From Leeuwenhoekiella polynyae (GTDB lineage: Bacteria > Bacteroidota > Bacteroidia > Flavobacteriales > Flavobacteriaceae), in NCBI RefSeq assembly GCF_004104075.1, contig NZ_QOVK01000009.1, forward strand, positions 85,683-149,682: a stretch of 64,000 bases of DNA. Direction: 5' to 3'. How positions within the stretch are numbered: position 1 is the first letter of the stretch; each line of letters opens with the position of its first letter. The position numbers and the translations under genes were made by a program. The notes beneath the pieces were generated by a model. It was not told the origin of the DNA. It searched no databases and saw nothing but the letters and a program-made list of their open reading frames with translations. Shown here one piece after another: positions 1 to 9,071 of the stretch.

Positions 1-836
1 TTAACGGCTTGTTTGTCGGCAAGATCAATGGTGGCACCACCATTGCCAATTTGAAAACCTGAGTAACCCCCCTCATAAGTTCTCTTGATTGAGAAATCGC
101 CACGTTTTACGCGCTCAGTACTTTCAAAATCTTCTGAACCAGACCAACCCCCAATCCACCAGCTTTGGGCTAATGCATCATCATAAACCACAAATTTAAA
201 TCCGAAGGATTGCGTACTCTGGGATATGCCCCCTGCTGTTTCCACAAACAAAAAGGCCTGTACAATTCCTTCAGGTACTGCAACCTGTATTTCCGTGGTG
301 GTAGATGAAATTATTTCAGCCTCAACATCTCCAAATCGCACGGATACAAGACCTTCAAAAATCTCACCTTGAATAGTAACAATATCCCCGGCACTTGCTG
401 CCAATGGCGTAAATGAAGTAATTCTAGGAGCTGGTTGCTCGATCATAAAAAAAGTTGTCGCAACACCTTCTGATGTAACTACACGCAACTCATCGCTAGC
501 GTCAAAGTAGGGTGCATCTTCAGGGATACTTGTAATAATAACATTATTTGTAACCAATGTCGGGTTAAAATAGGCTTCCGTGTCATTAAAATATACCTCT
601 TGAGTCGTGGCTAAGTTTTCTCCATAAATGGTATAGGAATTTTGACGAAGTCCTACTGTAGTGGTAGAGTCTCTTGCTGTAAGGGCCACACTTGTTATAC
701 TTGGTGGGCCGGTTGCTTCTACACCACCCGTATCATCGGGTTGACAAGAGGTTAACTCCAGGCTTAACATTAGGGCTAGTAATAGAATACCGCCGCTACT
801 GATTTGCTGTTTAAAAAATTTAATTTTCTTCATCAT
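1..836 (-). CDS. IPT/TIG-domain surface glycan-binding lipoprotein (3' end outside window)
   Basis: The frame opens at a double ATG and stays open to the window edge, so the C-terminus is missing. A hydrophobic signal is followed by a lipobox-like LELTSC, so the protein should be an outer-membrane lipoprotein. Two immunoglobulin-like IPT/TIG stretches follow (roughly residues 40-120 and 120-200), and the visible end, rich in Trp and Gly, looks like the start of a carbohydrate-binding module. It lies 9 bp upstream of a SusD gene on the same strand, although it is transcribed last in the SusC-SusD order. This is the usual place for a SusE-like surface glycan-binding protein. By context the ligand would be beta-mannan; that is inference. 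Confidence 0.8.
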   Translation of the reverse strand, partial: MMKKIKFFKQQISSGGILLLALMLSLELTSCQPDDTGGVEATGPPSITSVALTARDSTTTVGLRQNSYTIYGENLATTQEVYFNDTEAYFNPTLVTNNVIITSIPEDAPYFDASDELRVVTSEGVATTFFMIEQPAPRITSFTPLAASAGDIVTIQGEIFEGLVSVRFGDVEAEIISSTTTEIQVAVPEGIVQAFLFVETAGGISQSTQSFGFKFVVYDDALAQSWWIGGWSGSEDFESTERVKRGDFSIKRTYEGGYSGFQIGNGGATIDLADKQAV

Positions 837-845
837 CACTGTTTT

Positions 846-2396
846 TTAATTAAACTCATAAGGAACTGGTTCTTCAAGTAGTCTTGGATTTAAAGCCACG
901 TCTGTTGCAGGATAGGGCAACAAGAAATCGTCTACTTCTGGAGTATACATCTCTGTAAATATTTCAGGTGGTTCTTCATTACTATAAGTTCCTCTTTCCT
1001 GGTTGCTTATAATATTAATGGCTGTTTGACGGTCGATTCGTCCCAAATCAAACCAATAATCCCCCTCTATAGCAAATTCAATTCTACGTTCTTGTAAAAT
1101 ATCATCAAGTGTAATTGAAGGCAGACTGCCCAGACCTGCCCGTAAACGCACACTATTAAAAGATTCAAGCGCCTGAGCATCACTTGTTGAAGCAGCACCT
1201 GCCAAAATAGCTTCGGCATTAATTAATAATACATCGGCATACCGCATTATATAGGTATTGTTAGATGCGGCCTGCATTGCAGAATTACCATTATTATCTG
1301 CTGGTGTACCAACGACATATTTTTTAATCCCTGCTTTTGTGTTCTGAGCATTTATATCATCTGGTACTGTGTAGCCCCCATCAGCTGCCCTGATGTTGGG
1401 ATAGAAATCTCCGGCAAGCATTATAGTTGCCTTTCTACGTTCATCACCATCTTCATAAGCTTCCTGCAAATCAATTGTTGGCCCTATCACACCATACCCA
1501 TCACCAGTACCAGTTATGGCGCTGCTTATAGCAAAAGAAGCCTGCATTGCATTACCAACACCATAACCCTGAGATGTCCACTGCATAGCTGCAATAGATT
1601 CTTCATTATTGTTGAACTCTGTTAAAAATAGATTATTGTAATCATCAAGTAATTGAAATTCTTCGCTCGAAATCACTTCCTGACTTAGTTGTCGTGCTAG
1701 ATCGTATTCCTCTTGATAAAGGTGAACTTTTGCCTTTAATGCTTTAGCAGAACCACTTGAGACGTGGGCATTTGCTAAATAATTACCACCGCGCACCTTT
1801 GGATAGCAATTATCAATTGCAAACTGAAGATCACGCTCTATTAATTCATAGATATCTTCTATTCGGTTTTTAGAGATCTGAGGATCGTAGACATAATCTA
1901 GATTATTTTCAATTATGGGCACTGATCCCCAAATCCTAACCAAATAAAAATAAGCAACCGCTCTCATAAAATGTGCTTCGCCTATTGTATTGTTTACTGC
2001 TTCCTGAGAAACCGATGGGCTTACTCTACTTTCAGTAAAATTTATTATTGCATTTGATTGAGCAATCACACCCCATAAAGAACCCCAACCATCGGCTAAC
2101 ACAGTGTTATCGCCTGTTATTGAGAAGTTGAAAAAGTTTACTACGTCCCCAGAGAAAGTACGTGCGTTACCACCGCTCAACTCTGTAATTGACCAAAATG
2201 CCTTAGTATTGAAATTAAACCATACTGCTCCATAAAGGCTATTTGTATTAGCTACTAGTTCTTCTTCACTAGAATAAAAATTATCTAATGCAATACCGTC
2301 TTCTGGTGGTCTTTCTAAAAATTCATCGTCACAAGATACCAGCGAAAAAAACACCAAAAACAGTAAAAACAGTTTGTTATACTTTATATATTTCAT
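846..2396 (-). CDS. RagB/SusD family nutrient uptake outer membrane lipoprotein (mannan PUL)
   Basis: The 516-residue length fits SusD. A short signal ends in a lipobox with Cys22 (FSLVSC), followed by the typical DDEFLERPP start of mature SusD proteins. TPR-like helices and the late RADVLLINAEA and ERRIEFAIEGDYWFDLGR motifs are characteristic of the family. SusD proteins sit on the cell surface as a lid over the SusC channel and bind oligosaccharide. The gene lies 13 bp after the SusC gene and presumably shares its transcript. The substrate, beta-mannan or glucomannan, is inferred from the neighbouring GH26, GH130 and epimerase genes. Confidence 0.95.
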   Translation of the reverse strand: MKYIKYNKLFLLFLVFFSLVSCDDEFLERPPEDGIALDNFYSSEEELVANTNSLYGAVWFNFNTKAFWSITELSGGNARTFSGDVVNFFNFSITGDNTVLADGWGSLWGVIAQSNAIINFTESRVSPSVSQEAVNNTIGEAHFMRAVAYFYLVRIWGSVPIIENNLDYVYDPQISKNRIEDIYELIERDLQFAIDNCYPKVRGGNYLANAHVSSGSAKALKAKVHLYQEEYDLARQLSQEVISSEEFQLLDDYNNLFLTEFNNNEESIAAMQWTSQGYGVGNAMQASFAISSAITGTGDGYGVIGPTIDLQEAYEDGDERRKATIMLAGDFYPNIRAADGGYTVPDDINAQNTKAGIKKYVVGTPADNNGNSAMQAASNNTYIMRYADVLLINAEAILAGAASTSDAQALESFNSVRLRAGLGSLPSITLDDILQERRIEFAIEGDYWFDLGRIDRQTAINIISNQERGTYSNEEPPEIFTEMYTPEVDDFLLPYPATDVALNPRLLEEPVPYEFN

Positions 2397-2409
2397 CGTA
2401 ATTTATTTT

Positions 2410-5400
2410 TTAAAATTCAACATTTAAACCTAGAGTAAATGTCCTGGGTATGGGGTATCTCCCTCGATCAACACCCATTTGCAGTGCATCACCATTAAAT
2501 GATCCTATCTCCGGGTCATATCCAGAATAATTTGTAAAGGTGTAAAGGTTTTGTATAGTACCATAAACCTTAAGATTTGAGAGGTAAAATCTTTGACAAA
2601 AGGTTTGAGGGAGATTATAGCCCAGACTAACATTTTGTATTCTCAAGTAAGACCCATCTTCAACATACCGATCTGAAATAAATAAATTTTGATTATCATC
2701 TCCCCTTCTTGGTCTTGGAAAAGCAGCATCAATATTATCTGGGGTATAGTAATCCTGCGCTATGTTTAATTGATTGGTGTATAATCTTGATAGACCAACC
2801 GTTTCCTTTCGTGTCAAATTTAATAGATCATTACCATAAGATCCTTGAAGGAAAATACTAAGATCAAAATTTTTATATTTAAAGTTATTGGTAAATCCAA
2901 ATGTGAAATCTGGGTGAGGGTTGCCAATATAGGTTCTGTCTTTTTCATCAATAACACCATCCTCATTTACATCAACATATTGAATATCACCGAGGCTGTT
3001 ATCACCTAGTTCCTCAGAAAAAGGGATACCAAATTGAACAGGCGCTCCATCAATATCTTCTTGGGTTCTAAATATTCCGGCAACTTTATAACCCCAATAT
3101 TTCCCTAAAGGCTCACCTTCAACTGTTCTAGTAATTGGAGAAGATAAAAACCCAGTTGTAACAGAACGTAAAACTTCCAGGCTTTCGTTATAAAGTTCCG
3201 TTACTTCATTTCTGTAATGAGATATATTGAAATTGGTTGACCATGAGAAATCTTTAGTCTTTAAAGTTGAATAACCCATAGAAACATCAATACCCTTATT
3301 ATTCATTTCACCCAGATTGACAAAAGGAGCAGAAATTCCTCCTAAATAATTATCAGGCCCAGTTAGGAAGACTGGCAGAGGTAACTGGTATAAAAAGTCT
3401 TTTGAAACCTTATTATACACTTCGATTGTAGCATTGAATCGGTTATCCAAAAGTGTAAACTCTATACCTAAATTGGTTTGTCTAGTTTCTTCCCATTTTA
3501 AATCGGGATTAGGAATATTATTAACTAAATATCCAAGTCCTATGCCCGTAGGAGTATTGTTTAAGCTAGAACCATAAAGATAGTTTGCAATCCCCTGATT
3601 ACCTACAACACCATACCCTGCTTTCAATCTAATATTATCAACCGTCTCGTTAAAGCTTTCCATCCATGGTTCATTTGACAATTTCCAAGATGTCGCAAAT
3701 GATGGAAAATAACCCCATTGCTTACCTCCTTGAGGATCAAATTTAGAGGAGCCATCTGCCCTCAAGGTTGCTGTTAAACTGTATTTATTTTTGAATGAAT
3801 AGTTTGCTCTTCCGAAGTATGAATTTAAAGCAGTGCTGCCTTGATAGGCATCGTAGCTTACTATTGAATTTGCATTATTAAGGGTCTGAATGTCATTATT
3901 GACAAAGCCCTGACCCTGAGCCTGAATCCCTTCCCAGAAGGACTCCTGTGCTTCTTGACCTAACAAAACATTTAGGTTATGGTCTCCAAAGTTTTTCGAA
4001 AAATTAAAATAATTTTTAATAATCCAAAAATGACTTTTTTCCCTTTTTTCAAATAACGTTGCATTTTCATTGATAAATCGCCCCCATTCGTAAGTTGGAG
4101 TGAATTGAGTGTTTGTGCCAAATGTTAAATTACCTCCTATTTCATTCCTAAATGTTAGACCATCCATAAGGGTAAACTCAGAATAGAAATTACCCAGTAC
4201 ATTATAGGTGAGTAAGGAATTACTTCTTTCCAGTGCTAAAGCTACGGGATTTATACTGCCTTCAATTGCCCCTGGTTCATCTGGCGGTCCAGCAAAAGAA
4301 CCGTCTGGATTGCGCACCGCCACATCTGGAGCCTGAAGTAACCCCAAACTGACAATACCATTACGATTACTATTTAAAGTGATATCTTCACTTGTTCTAC
4401 TTGCAGTAAGGTTAGCACCTACCTTCAGCCAATCTTTTAAATTGCCATCAATATTCGCCCGGACAGTCAATCTATCAAAGCCAGAGCCTAAGACGGTTCC
4501 TTCCTGATCTAAGTAACTACCAGAAATAAGGTAGTTTACTTTCTCATATCCTTGTGAATAAGAAATTTGGTGACTCTTTAAAATAGCTTGTTGAAATACC
4601 TCATCCTGCCAATCAGTGCCATCTCCCAGGTTCTCAATCGTTGTAAATTCAATTCGTGGTTCAGTCCCATACTCTACAGCCAATGCATTTTGTAGTCCGG
4701 CGTAAGTAGGAAGATCCATTACATCTAGCAATTTTTGGGGTTCTTGAAGAGCATAATAGGTATTGTATTTCAAAGAACCTGCTTTATTCCGACTGCCTGT
4801 CTTAGTTTTTATAATTACAACACCATTCGCACCTCGTGAACCGTAAATTGCAGTAGCTGAAGCATCCTTAAGTATATCAACAGACTCAATATCACTAGGG
4901 TTTAATCCGGCCAATGGACTTGTGCCTGTCTGTCCGTTCCCCCCAAAGTCTGCTGCTGCTGTCCGCCCACTTGTACTGGTATTACGTGAATCACCAGATA
5001 TAGGCACACCATCAATTACATACAATGGTTCGTTATTCCCAGTAATAGAAGTTATACCTCTTATCCTAACCGAAACCGCGCTTCCAGGCTTTCCTGAGTT
5101 TTGACTAATGGTAACCCCAGAGGCTCGGCCTTGCATCAATTGGTCTATACTTACCTGCGGAATATTTTCGATTTCGTCAGATTCAATACTAGATACTGAT
5201 CCGTTAACGTCTTGTCGCTGTTGCGTTCCATAACCAATTAGGACAACTTCATCCAAACTTTCAGAATCTTCAGACAGCGCAACATCCACTCTTTGTCTCT
5301 GATCAACAGCAACTTCCTTAGTTTCAAATCCAATGAAACTAAATACAAGAATGCCATCCTGAGGCACATTGAGCTGAAAGTTTCCGTCAAAATCTGTGGC

Positions 5401-5559
5401 TGTACCGTTACTAGTATTTTTTTGTATGACATTTACACCCAGCAGTGGATTTCCGTTTTGATCTGTTACTGTTCCTTCTACTACATTTTGTTGAGCCAAG
5501 CTTAACTGAGTTAATAGACAGAATAGCGCAAAAGTGATCATCTTACTTATGCGTTTCAT
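2410..5559 (-). CDS. SusC/RagA family TonB-linked outer membrane transporter (mannan PUL)
   Basis: The frame can be opened as far as 5697, but I choose the ATG at 5559, giving 1049 residues. It starts a proper signal peptide (MKRISKMITFALFCLL, cleavage near LAQQ), it follows an AAAGGCGG stretch, and the upstream in-frame region overlaps a likely promoter. Domains in order are a carboxypeptidase-regulatory-like domain (about 25-105), a TonB plug containing the DVLKDASATAIYGSRGANG signature, and a long beta-barrel ending in an aromatic residue (NVEF). It would import mannan oligosaccharides together with the SusD protein encoded just downstream. Confidence 0.95.
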   Translation of the reverse strand: MKRISKMITFALFCLLTQLSLAQQNVVEGTVTDQNGNPLLGVNVIQKNTSNGTATDFDGNFQLNVPQDGILVFSFIGFETKEVAVDQRQRVDVALSEDSESLDEVVLIGYGTQQRQDVNGSVSSIESDEIENIPQVSIDQLMQGRASGVTISQNSGKPGSAVSVRIRGITSITGNNEPLYVIDGVPISGDSRNTSTSGRTAAADFGGNGQTGTSPLAGLNPSDIESVDILKDASATAIYGSRGANGVVIIKTKTGSRNKAGSLKYNTYYALQEPQKLLDVMDLPTYAGLQNALAVEYGTEPRIEFTTIENLGDGTDWQDEVFQQAILKSHQISYSQGYEKVNYLISGSYLDQEGTVLGSGFDRLTVRANIDGNLKDWLKVGANLTASRTSEDITLNSNRNGIVSLGLLQAPDVAVRNPDGSFAGPPDEPGAIEGSINPVALALERSNSLLTYNVLGNFYSEFTLMDGLTFRNEIGGNLTFGTNTQFTPTYEWGRFINENATLFEKREKSHFWIIKNYFNFSKNFGDHNLNVLLGQEAQESFWEGIQAQGQGFVNNDIQTLNNANSIVSYDAYQGSTALNSYFGRANYSFKNKYSLTATLRADGSSKFDPQGGKQWGYFPSFATSWKLSNEPWMESFNETVDNIRLKAGYGVVGNQGIANYLYGSSLNNTPTGIGLGYLVNNIPNPDLKWEETRQTNLGIEFTLLDNRFNATIEVYNKVSKDFLYQLPLPVFLTGPDNYLGGISAPFVNLGEMNNKGIDVSMGYSTLKTKDFSWSTNFNISHYRNEVTELYNESLEVLRSVTTGFLSSPITRTVEGEPLGKYWGYKVAGIFRTQEDIDGAPVQFGIPFSEELGDNSLGDIQYVDVNEDGVIDEKDRTYIGNPHPDFTFGFTNNFKYKNFDLSIFLQGSYGNDLLNLTRKETVGLSRLYTNQLNIAQDYYTPDNIDAAFPRPRRGDDNQNLFISDRYVEDGSYLRIQNVSLGYNLPQTFCQRFYLSNLKVYGTIQNLYTFTNYSGYDPEIGSFNGDALQMGVDRGRYPIPRTFTLGLNVEF

Positions 5560-5694
5560 ACCGCCTTTACGTTTGATTATTTTTTTTAGCATTATTGAGA
5601 AAATTGTTGAATTGATACTAATATTATGAGTTTGATAAAATACCGGTTTATTTATTAGAGCTTCGATAAATATTGACCCATAATATTTCATTAT

Positions 5695-5702
5695 CAAAAT
5701 TA
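5695..5702 (-). promoter_or_regulatory. Candidate -7 element of the mannan SusC promoter
   Basis: On the minus strand the sequence reads TAATTTTG, an exact match to the Bacteroidota -7 consensus TAnnTTTG. It sits about 135 bp upstream of the chosen SusC start. No clear -33 TTTG is seen at the usual distance. The site overlaps the alternative N-terminal extension of SusC and so supports the downstream ATG. Confidence 0.4.
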
Positions 5703-5726
5703 TGAGGATGGTTAAGCTTTTGTTAA

Positions 5727-5752
5727 TATTATTTTATCATTTAATAATGATA
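5727..5752. promoter_or_regulatory. Inverted repeat with 16-mer shared with the GH26 operon promoter
   Basis: TATCATT and AATGATA form a 7-bp inverted repeat around a 4-base loop. The preceding bases give TATTATTTTATCATTT (5727-5742), which recurs exactly at 7893-7908 in front of the divergent GH26 operon. It lies about 25 bp upstream of the candidate SusC -7 element. This could be a binding site for the AraC regulator encoded between the two operons. The region is AT-rich, so chance identity is possible. Confidence 0.4.
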
Positions 5753-5873
5753 TTTTTTCGAATATCTAAAAGGCGTAAGATTAAGTGATCCAGAATATTA
5801 AGATAAGGTAGGATATCACTGCATTTTTTGAGAATACCAGTATTTAAAAATTTGATAATATAAATTCTAAACC

Positions 5874-6857
5874 TTAATGAGTAAGTCTATTGTAAATAAA
5901 ATAACCTGATTCGCTAAAATACCTTGGGTTATTTAAATCACTACTATCAGATTGGGGTAATAGCGCAGAAGATGCCTCGGCTTTATTAGATATTGACCAA
6001 TTACACCAGGAAACCTGATTTTTGGTCATAAAATCTAACCAGATGTTTGATTCTTTATAAAATACCTGTCCATCCCCATCAGCGAGTGTAGTACCGAATT
6101 CTGTAACAAATATGGGCATCCCAGTTTTTAAAGCTTCACTTACTTGATCTCTAAGCTTCGCACTATGAGTACCGGCATAAAAGTGAAGAGTGTATGCCAA
6201 ATTAAAACCCTCTAAAGGATTTCTTGAAGCTTCTAAAACACCCTGAGACCAATTAGGAGTTCCACAAATTATAAGATTTTCACTATCATTTTTTCGTATT
6301 GTGGTAATTATTTGTTGATGATAAGGCAAGAGTACCTCTGTCCAGGATACATTAAGCGGTTCATTATAAATTTCATAAATTAGATTAGGTACTTGACCAT
6401 ATTTAGCGCTCAATTCCTTAAAGAATTCTTTTGACTGTTGAATATGATCTTCAGCGTGATGGTCGTGCCAGTCTACAATCACGTAGATACCGTATTTGAT
6501 CGCTGCTTCAATTACACTAAACACTTTTTTTTTCTCTTCTCTAGGGTTTTCCAGATAACCACCGTGTTCTATACCCATAGCGACACGCACAACATTTACT
6601 TTCCAAAAATCCCTTAAGTTTTTAACCGTATCTTCATTATAAAATTGGGGTTGCCACTGACTCCAAAACAACGACATGCCCCTGAGCACGATTAAATTAT
6701 CACGCATATCCCTTAAACGTCCTTCTTTAAAGCTTAATCTCCCATATTTTTCAACAGGATTTAATTCCTGCTGAGCATATAAATTACAAAGGCAACTAAA
6801 AAAAAGGATTAAAAAAACCGGTATAAAGAAATATCCTAAACGCATCTTAATAATCAT
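5874..6857 (-). CDS. Secreted GH5 glycoside hydrolase, GH5_2-like endo-beta-1,4-glucanase
   Basis: This 327-residue single-domain enzyme has an N-terminal signal (cleavage near YAQQ). The VIVDWHDH motif, the acid/base Glu166 in IYEIYNEP and the nucleophile Glu253 in VTEFGTT place it in GH5, most like subfamily 2. Enzymes of this type hydrolyse beta-1,4-glucan; within a mannan locus it may cut the glucose-containing stretches of glucomannan. Its start overlaps the stop of the AraC gene by 4 bp (ATGA), so the two are translationally coupled. Met5 (6845) is an alternative start. The precise substrate is inference. Confidence 0.85.
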   Translation of the reverse strand: MIIKMRLGYFFIPVFLILFFSCLCNLYAQQELNPVEKYGRLSFKEGRLRDMRDNLIVLRGMSLFWSQWQPQFYNEDTVKNLRDFWKVNVVRVAMGIEHGGYLENPREEKKKVFSVIEAAIKYGIYVIVDWHDHHAEDHIQQSKEFFKELSAKYGQVPNLIYEIYNEPLNVSWTEVLLPYHQQIITTIRKNDSENLIICGTPNWSQGVLEASRNPLEGFNLAYTLHFYAGTHSAKLRDQVSEALKTGMPIFVTEFGTTLADGDGQVFYKESNIWLDFMTKNQVSWCNWSISNKAEASSALLPQSDSSDLNNPRYFSESGYFIYNRLTH

Positions 6858-7726
6858 AAAACTCTTTTTATCCCACTAAATTCTTGTCTGAACTGGCTGG
6901 GCGTGCAGTTTTTTGTTTTTTTAAAAACCCTATTAAAATTCGCGATATTATTAAAGCCACATTTAAATGCAATCTCAGCTATACTTAACTCCTTTTCAAT
7001 TAACCATCTTGAAGCATAGCCTATACGTGTATCATTAACATATTCTATGAACGTTTTACCGGTACGCTTTTTTATAAATCGATTAAACGAAACCGGACTC
7101 ATATTTACCAAGTCCGAAATTTCATTGAGGCTCATTTTATTATGATAATTGTTTTGAACGTATTCGTAAATTTTTTTGATTTTATCGCTATTCTCAAAAT
7201 TCTTATTTTCTGATATATACGTTGATAATAGTTGCTGGTTTCTTGAATTTGCTAAATCGTGTAGGATGGATATAAGCTCTAGAAAATAATCAATACTATC
7301 AATCTTTGAGAGTTTTAAAATCTTTGGTTTAATCTCTTCAGCTATTTTTTTTGAAAATAAGATACCATGTGCAGAGCGCTCAAACATATCTTTAATCGGT
7401 TTCATGATTCTCCTGCTAAGAAGTCGGTCGTCAAATAAATCATTGTGAAACTGTATTGTGATTTCGTGAATATTTTGATTCTTACATTTATATATTTCCC
7501 AACCATGTTGCAAATTAGGCCCCACCAAAACGAGCTCAATAGTATCTATTTCACTCAAATGATCGCCAATAATACGCCGTACGCCCTCGCCGTTTAAGAT
7601 AAAATTCAACTCAAATTCTGGGTGAAAATGAATTGGAAAATCAAAATCATCTTTTATTCTATCAAATACTAAAAAACTGTCTTCAGGAGCTAATGGAGTT
7701 ATTTCCCTGTGTATGTCTTTTTGCAT
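6854..7726 (-). CDS. AraC family transcriptional regulator with N-terminal cupin domain
   Basis: The 290-residue protein has a cupin-like sensor in its first half (HFHPEFELNFILNGEG, about 35-50) and a pair of helix-turn-helix motifs at about 190-285 ending in the AraC signature (CGFNNIANFNRVFKKTKNCTPSQFR). Such proteins usually bind a sugar and activate nearby catabolic operons. It lies between the leftward SusCD block and the rightward GH26 operon and overlaps the following GH5 gene by 4 bp. It is the best candidate for local control of the mannan locus; the effector is unknown. Confidence 0.9.
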   Translation of the reverse strand: MQKDIHREITPLAPEDSFLVFDRIKDDFDFPIHFHPEFELNFILNGEGVRRIIGDHLSEIDTIELVLVGPNLQHGWEIYKCKNQNIHEITIQFHNDLFDDRLLSRRIMKPIKDMFERSAHGILFSKKIAEEIKPKILKLSKIDSIDYFLELISILHDLANSRNQQLLSTYISENKNFENSDKIKKIYEYVQNNYHNKMSLNEISDLVNMSPVSFNRFIKKRTGKTFIEYVNDTRIGYASRWLIEKELSIAEIAFKCGFNNIANFNRVFKKTKNCTPSQFRQEFSGIKRVL

Positions 7727-7892
7727 TAAAAGTCCTTTTAGAAATTATTTTATTATGAAATGACAAAATTCTATTAATCCAATAATTAGATTGACGGTAA
7801 TTTTGGAAATCATTAACATTTTGAAGAAATCTTAGCAATAATACAATCTAGGTAATTTTAAAGATAATTTATGGATGACAAAACAAAATCTA

Positions 7893-7908
7893 TATTATTT
7901 TATCATTT
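7893..7908 (+). promoter_or_regulatory. 16-mer shared with the SusC promoter region
   Basis: TATTATTTTATCATTT lies 23 bp before the first GH26 start and is identical to 5727-5742. It runs into TATCATTTG, which is one base longer than the TAnnTTTG -7 consensus, so operator and promoter may overlap here. Function is inferred from position and repetition only. Confidence 0.35.
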
Positions 7909-7931
7909 GCACTAAAATTTATTAAAAACAA

Positions 7932-9071
7932 ATGAATATTTTATTCAAATTTATAATATTATTTTGCAGTTTTTTAATACTAACGTCGTGTTCAGGATTA
8001 AAAAATTCAAATTTCGATACCATAAAAACAGCAAATCCTAATGCTGATTTAACTTCAAAAATTCTGTTGCAGCGGTTAAAAGAGATTCCGTACAAAGGCA
8101 TCGCTTTCGGCCATCAAGATGCAACTATGTACGGAATTAACTGGGATCAGAGCGACACTCCTAATATTTTACAAAGTGACATCGCAATGGTTAGCGGTAA
8201 AATGCCAGCGGTACACGGTTATGATTTAGGCCACATTGAACTTGGTCTAGAGTACAATTTAGACACGGTAGCATTTAATGTAATGCGAAAGCATATACAA
8301 AAACTACACGACGATGGTGCGATAATTACATTTAGTTGGCATTTAGACAATCCCAAATCATTAGGGAGCTCTTGGGATACCACGGCCACCGTAAAAGAAA
8401 TTTTAAAAGCTGGGGAATATAGAAAACGTTACGAAGACTGGGTTGCTAACCTCTCAAACTTTTTTAAATCTTTAAAATCTAAAAAAGGCAATTTCATTCC
8501 TGTAATTTTTAGACCGTTCCATGAAATGAATGGAAGTTGGTTTTGGTGGGGAAAAGGAAATTGCAGTCCTGAGGATTACAAAAGCTTATGGCAAGAGACC
8601 TTTCAACTATTAAAAGAAAACGAGGTAAATAATTTGCTCTTTGCCTATGCCCCGAATACATTGAGTTCGCCAGAAGAATTTGACACCTATTATCCGGGCG
8701 ATCAATATGTAGATATCCTTGGGGTTGATATTTATAATTATGGTGATAAGGATACCTTTATAGCGACTATTCAAAATAACCTTTTGATACTTAAGAAAAA
8801 GGCCGCCCGTCAAAATAAACCCTTTGCACTTACTGAAACAGGAAATACGAGGCCTGGAAATGATAAAACCTGGTGGACAGAAACTTTATATTCAGGCATA
8901 AAAGACAGTGGGATTTCTTGGGTACTCCTCTGGAGGAATGCGCGTCTAGATCATTATTTTTCGGTGTACCCAGATGATATTTCAGCGGAAGATTTTAAAG
9001 AGTTTGCTGGTTATAAGGAAACCTTATTTCTAAATAAGGTTAAGAATATTAATTCTAAAAAAACATACTAA
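7932..9071 (+). CDS. GH26 beta-mannanase lipoprotein
   Basis: The 379-residue protein has a lipobox (LILTSC, Cys20), so it is membrane-anchored. The GH26 fold is shown by GIAFGHQDA near the N-terminus, the acid/base Glu198 in FRPFHEMNG, the GSWFWWG substrate motif and the nucleophile Glu302 in LTETGN. Family members cut beta-1,4-mannan, often releasing mannobiose. It is the first gene of the rightward operon, and the next ATG follows its stop directly. Mannobiose release would match the downstream symporter, epimerase and phosphorylase. Confidence 0.93.
   Translation: MNILFKFIILFCSFLILTSCSGLKNSNFDTIKTANPNADLTSKILLQRLKEIPYKGIAFGHQDATMYGINWDQSDTPNILQSDIAMVSGKMPAVHGYDLGHIELGLEYNLDTVAFNVMRKHIQKLHDDGAIITFSWHLDNPKSLGSSWDTTATVKEILKAGEYRKRYEDWVANLSNFFKSLKSKKGNFIPVIFRPFHEMNGSWFWWGKGNCSPEDYKSLWQETFQLLKENEVNNLLFAYAPNTLSSPEEFDTYYPGDQYVDILGVDIYNYGDKDTFIATIQNNLLILKKKAARQNKPFALTETGNTRPGNDKTWWTETLYSGIKDSGISWVLLWRNARLDHYFSVYPDDISAEDFKEFAGYKETLFLNKVKNINSKKTY

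Noticed and set aside
5560..5697. N-terminal extension of the mannan SusC protein to position 5697
   Set aside because: It does not look like a signal peptide, overlaps a likely -7 element, and a good signal peptide starts at 5559.
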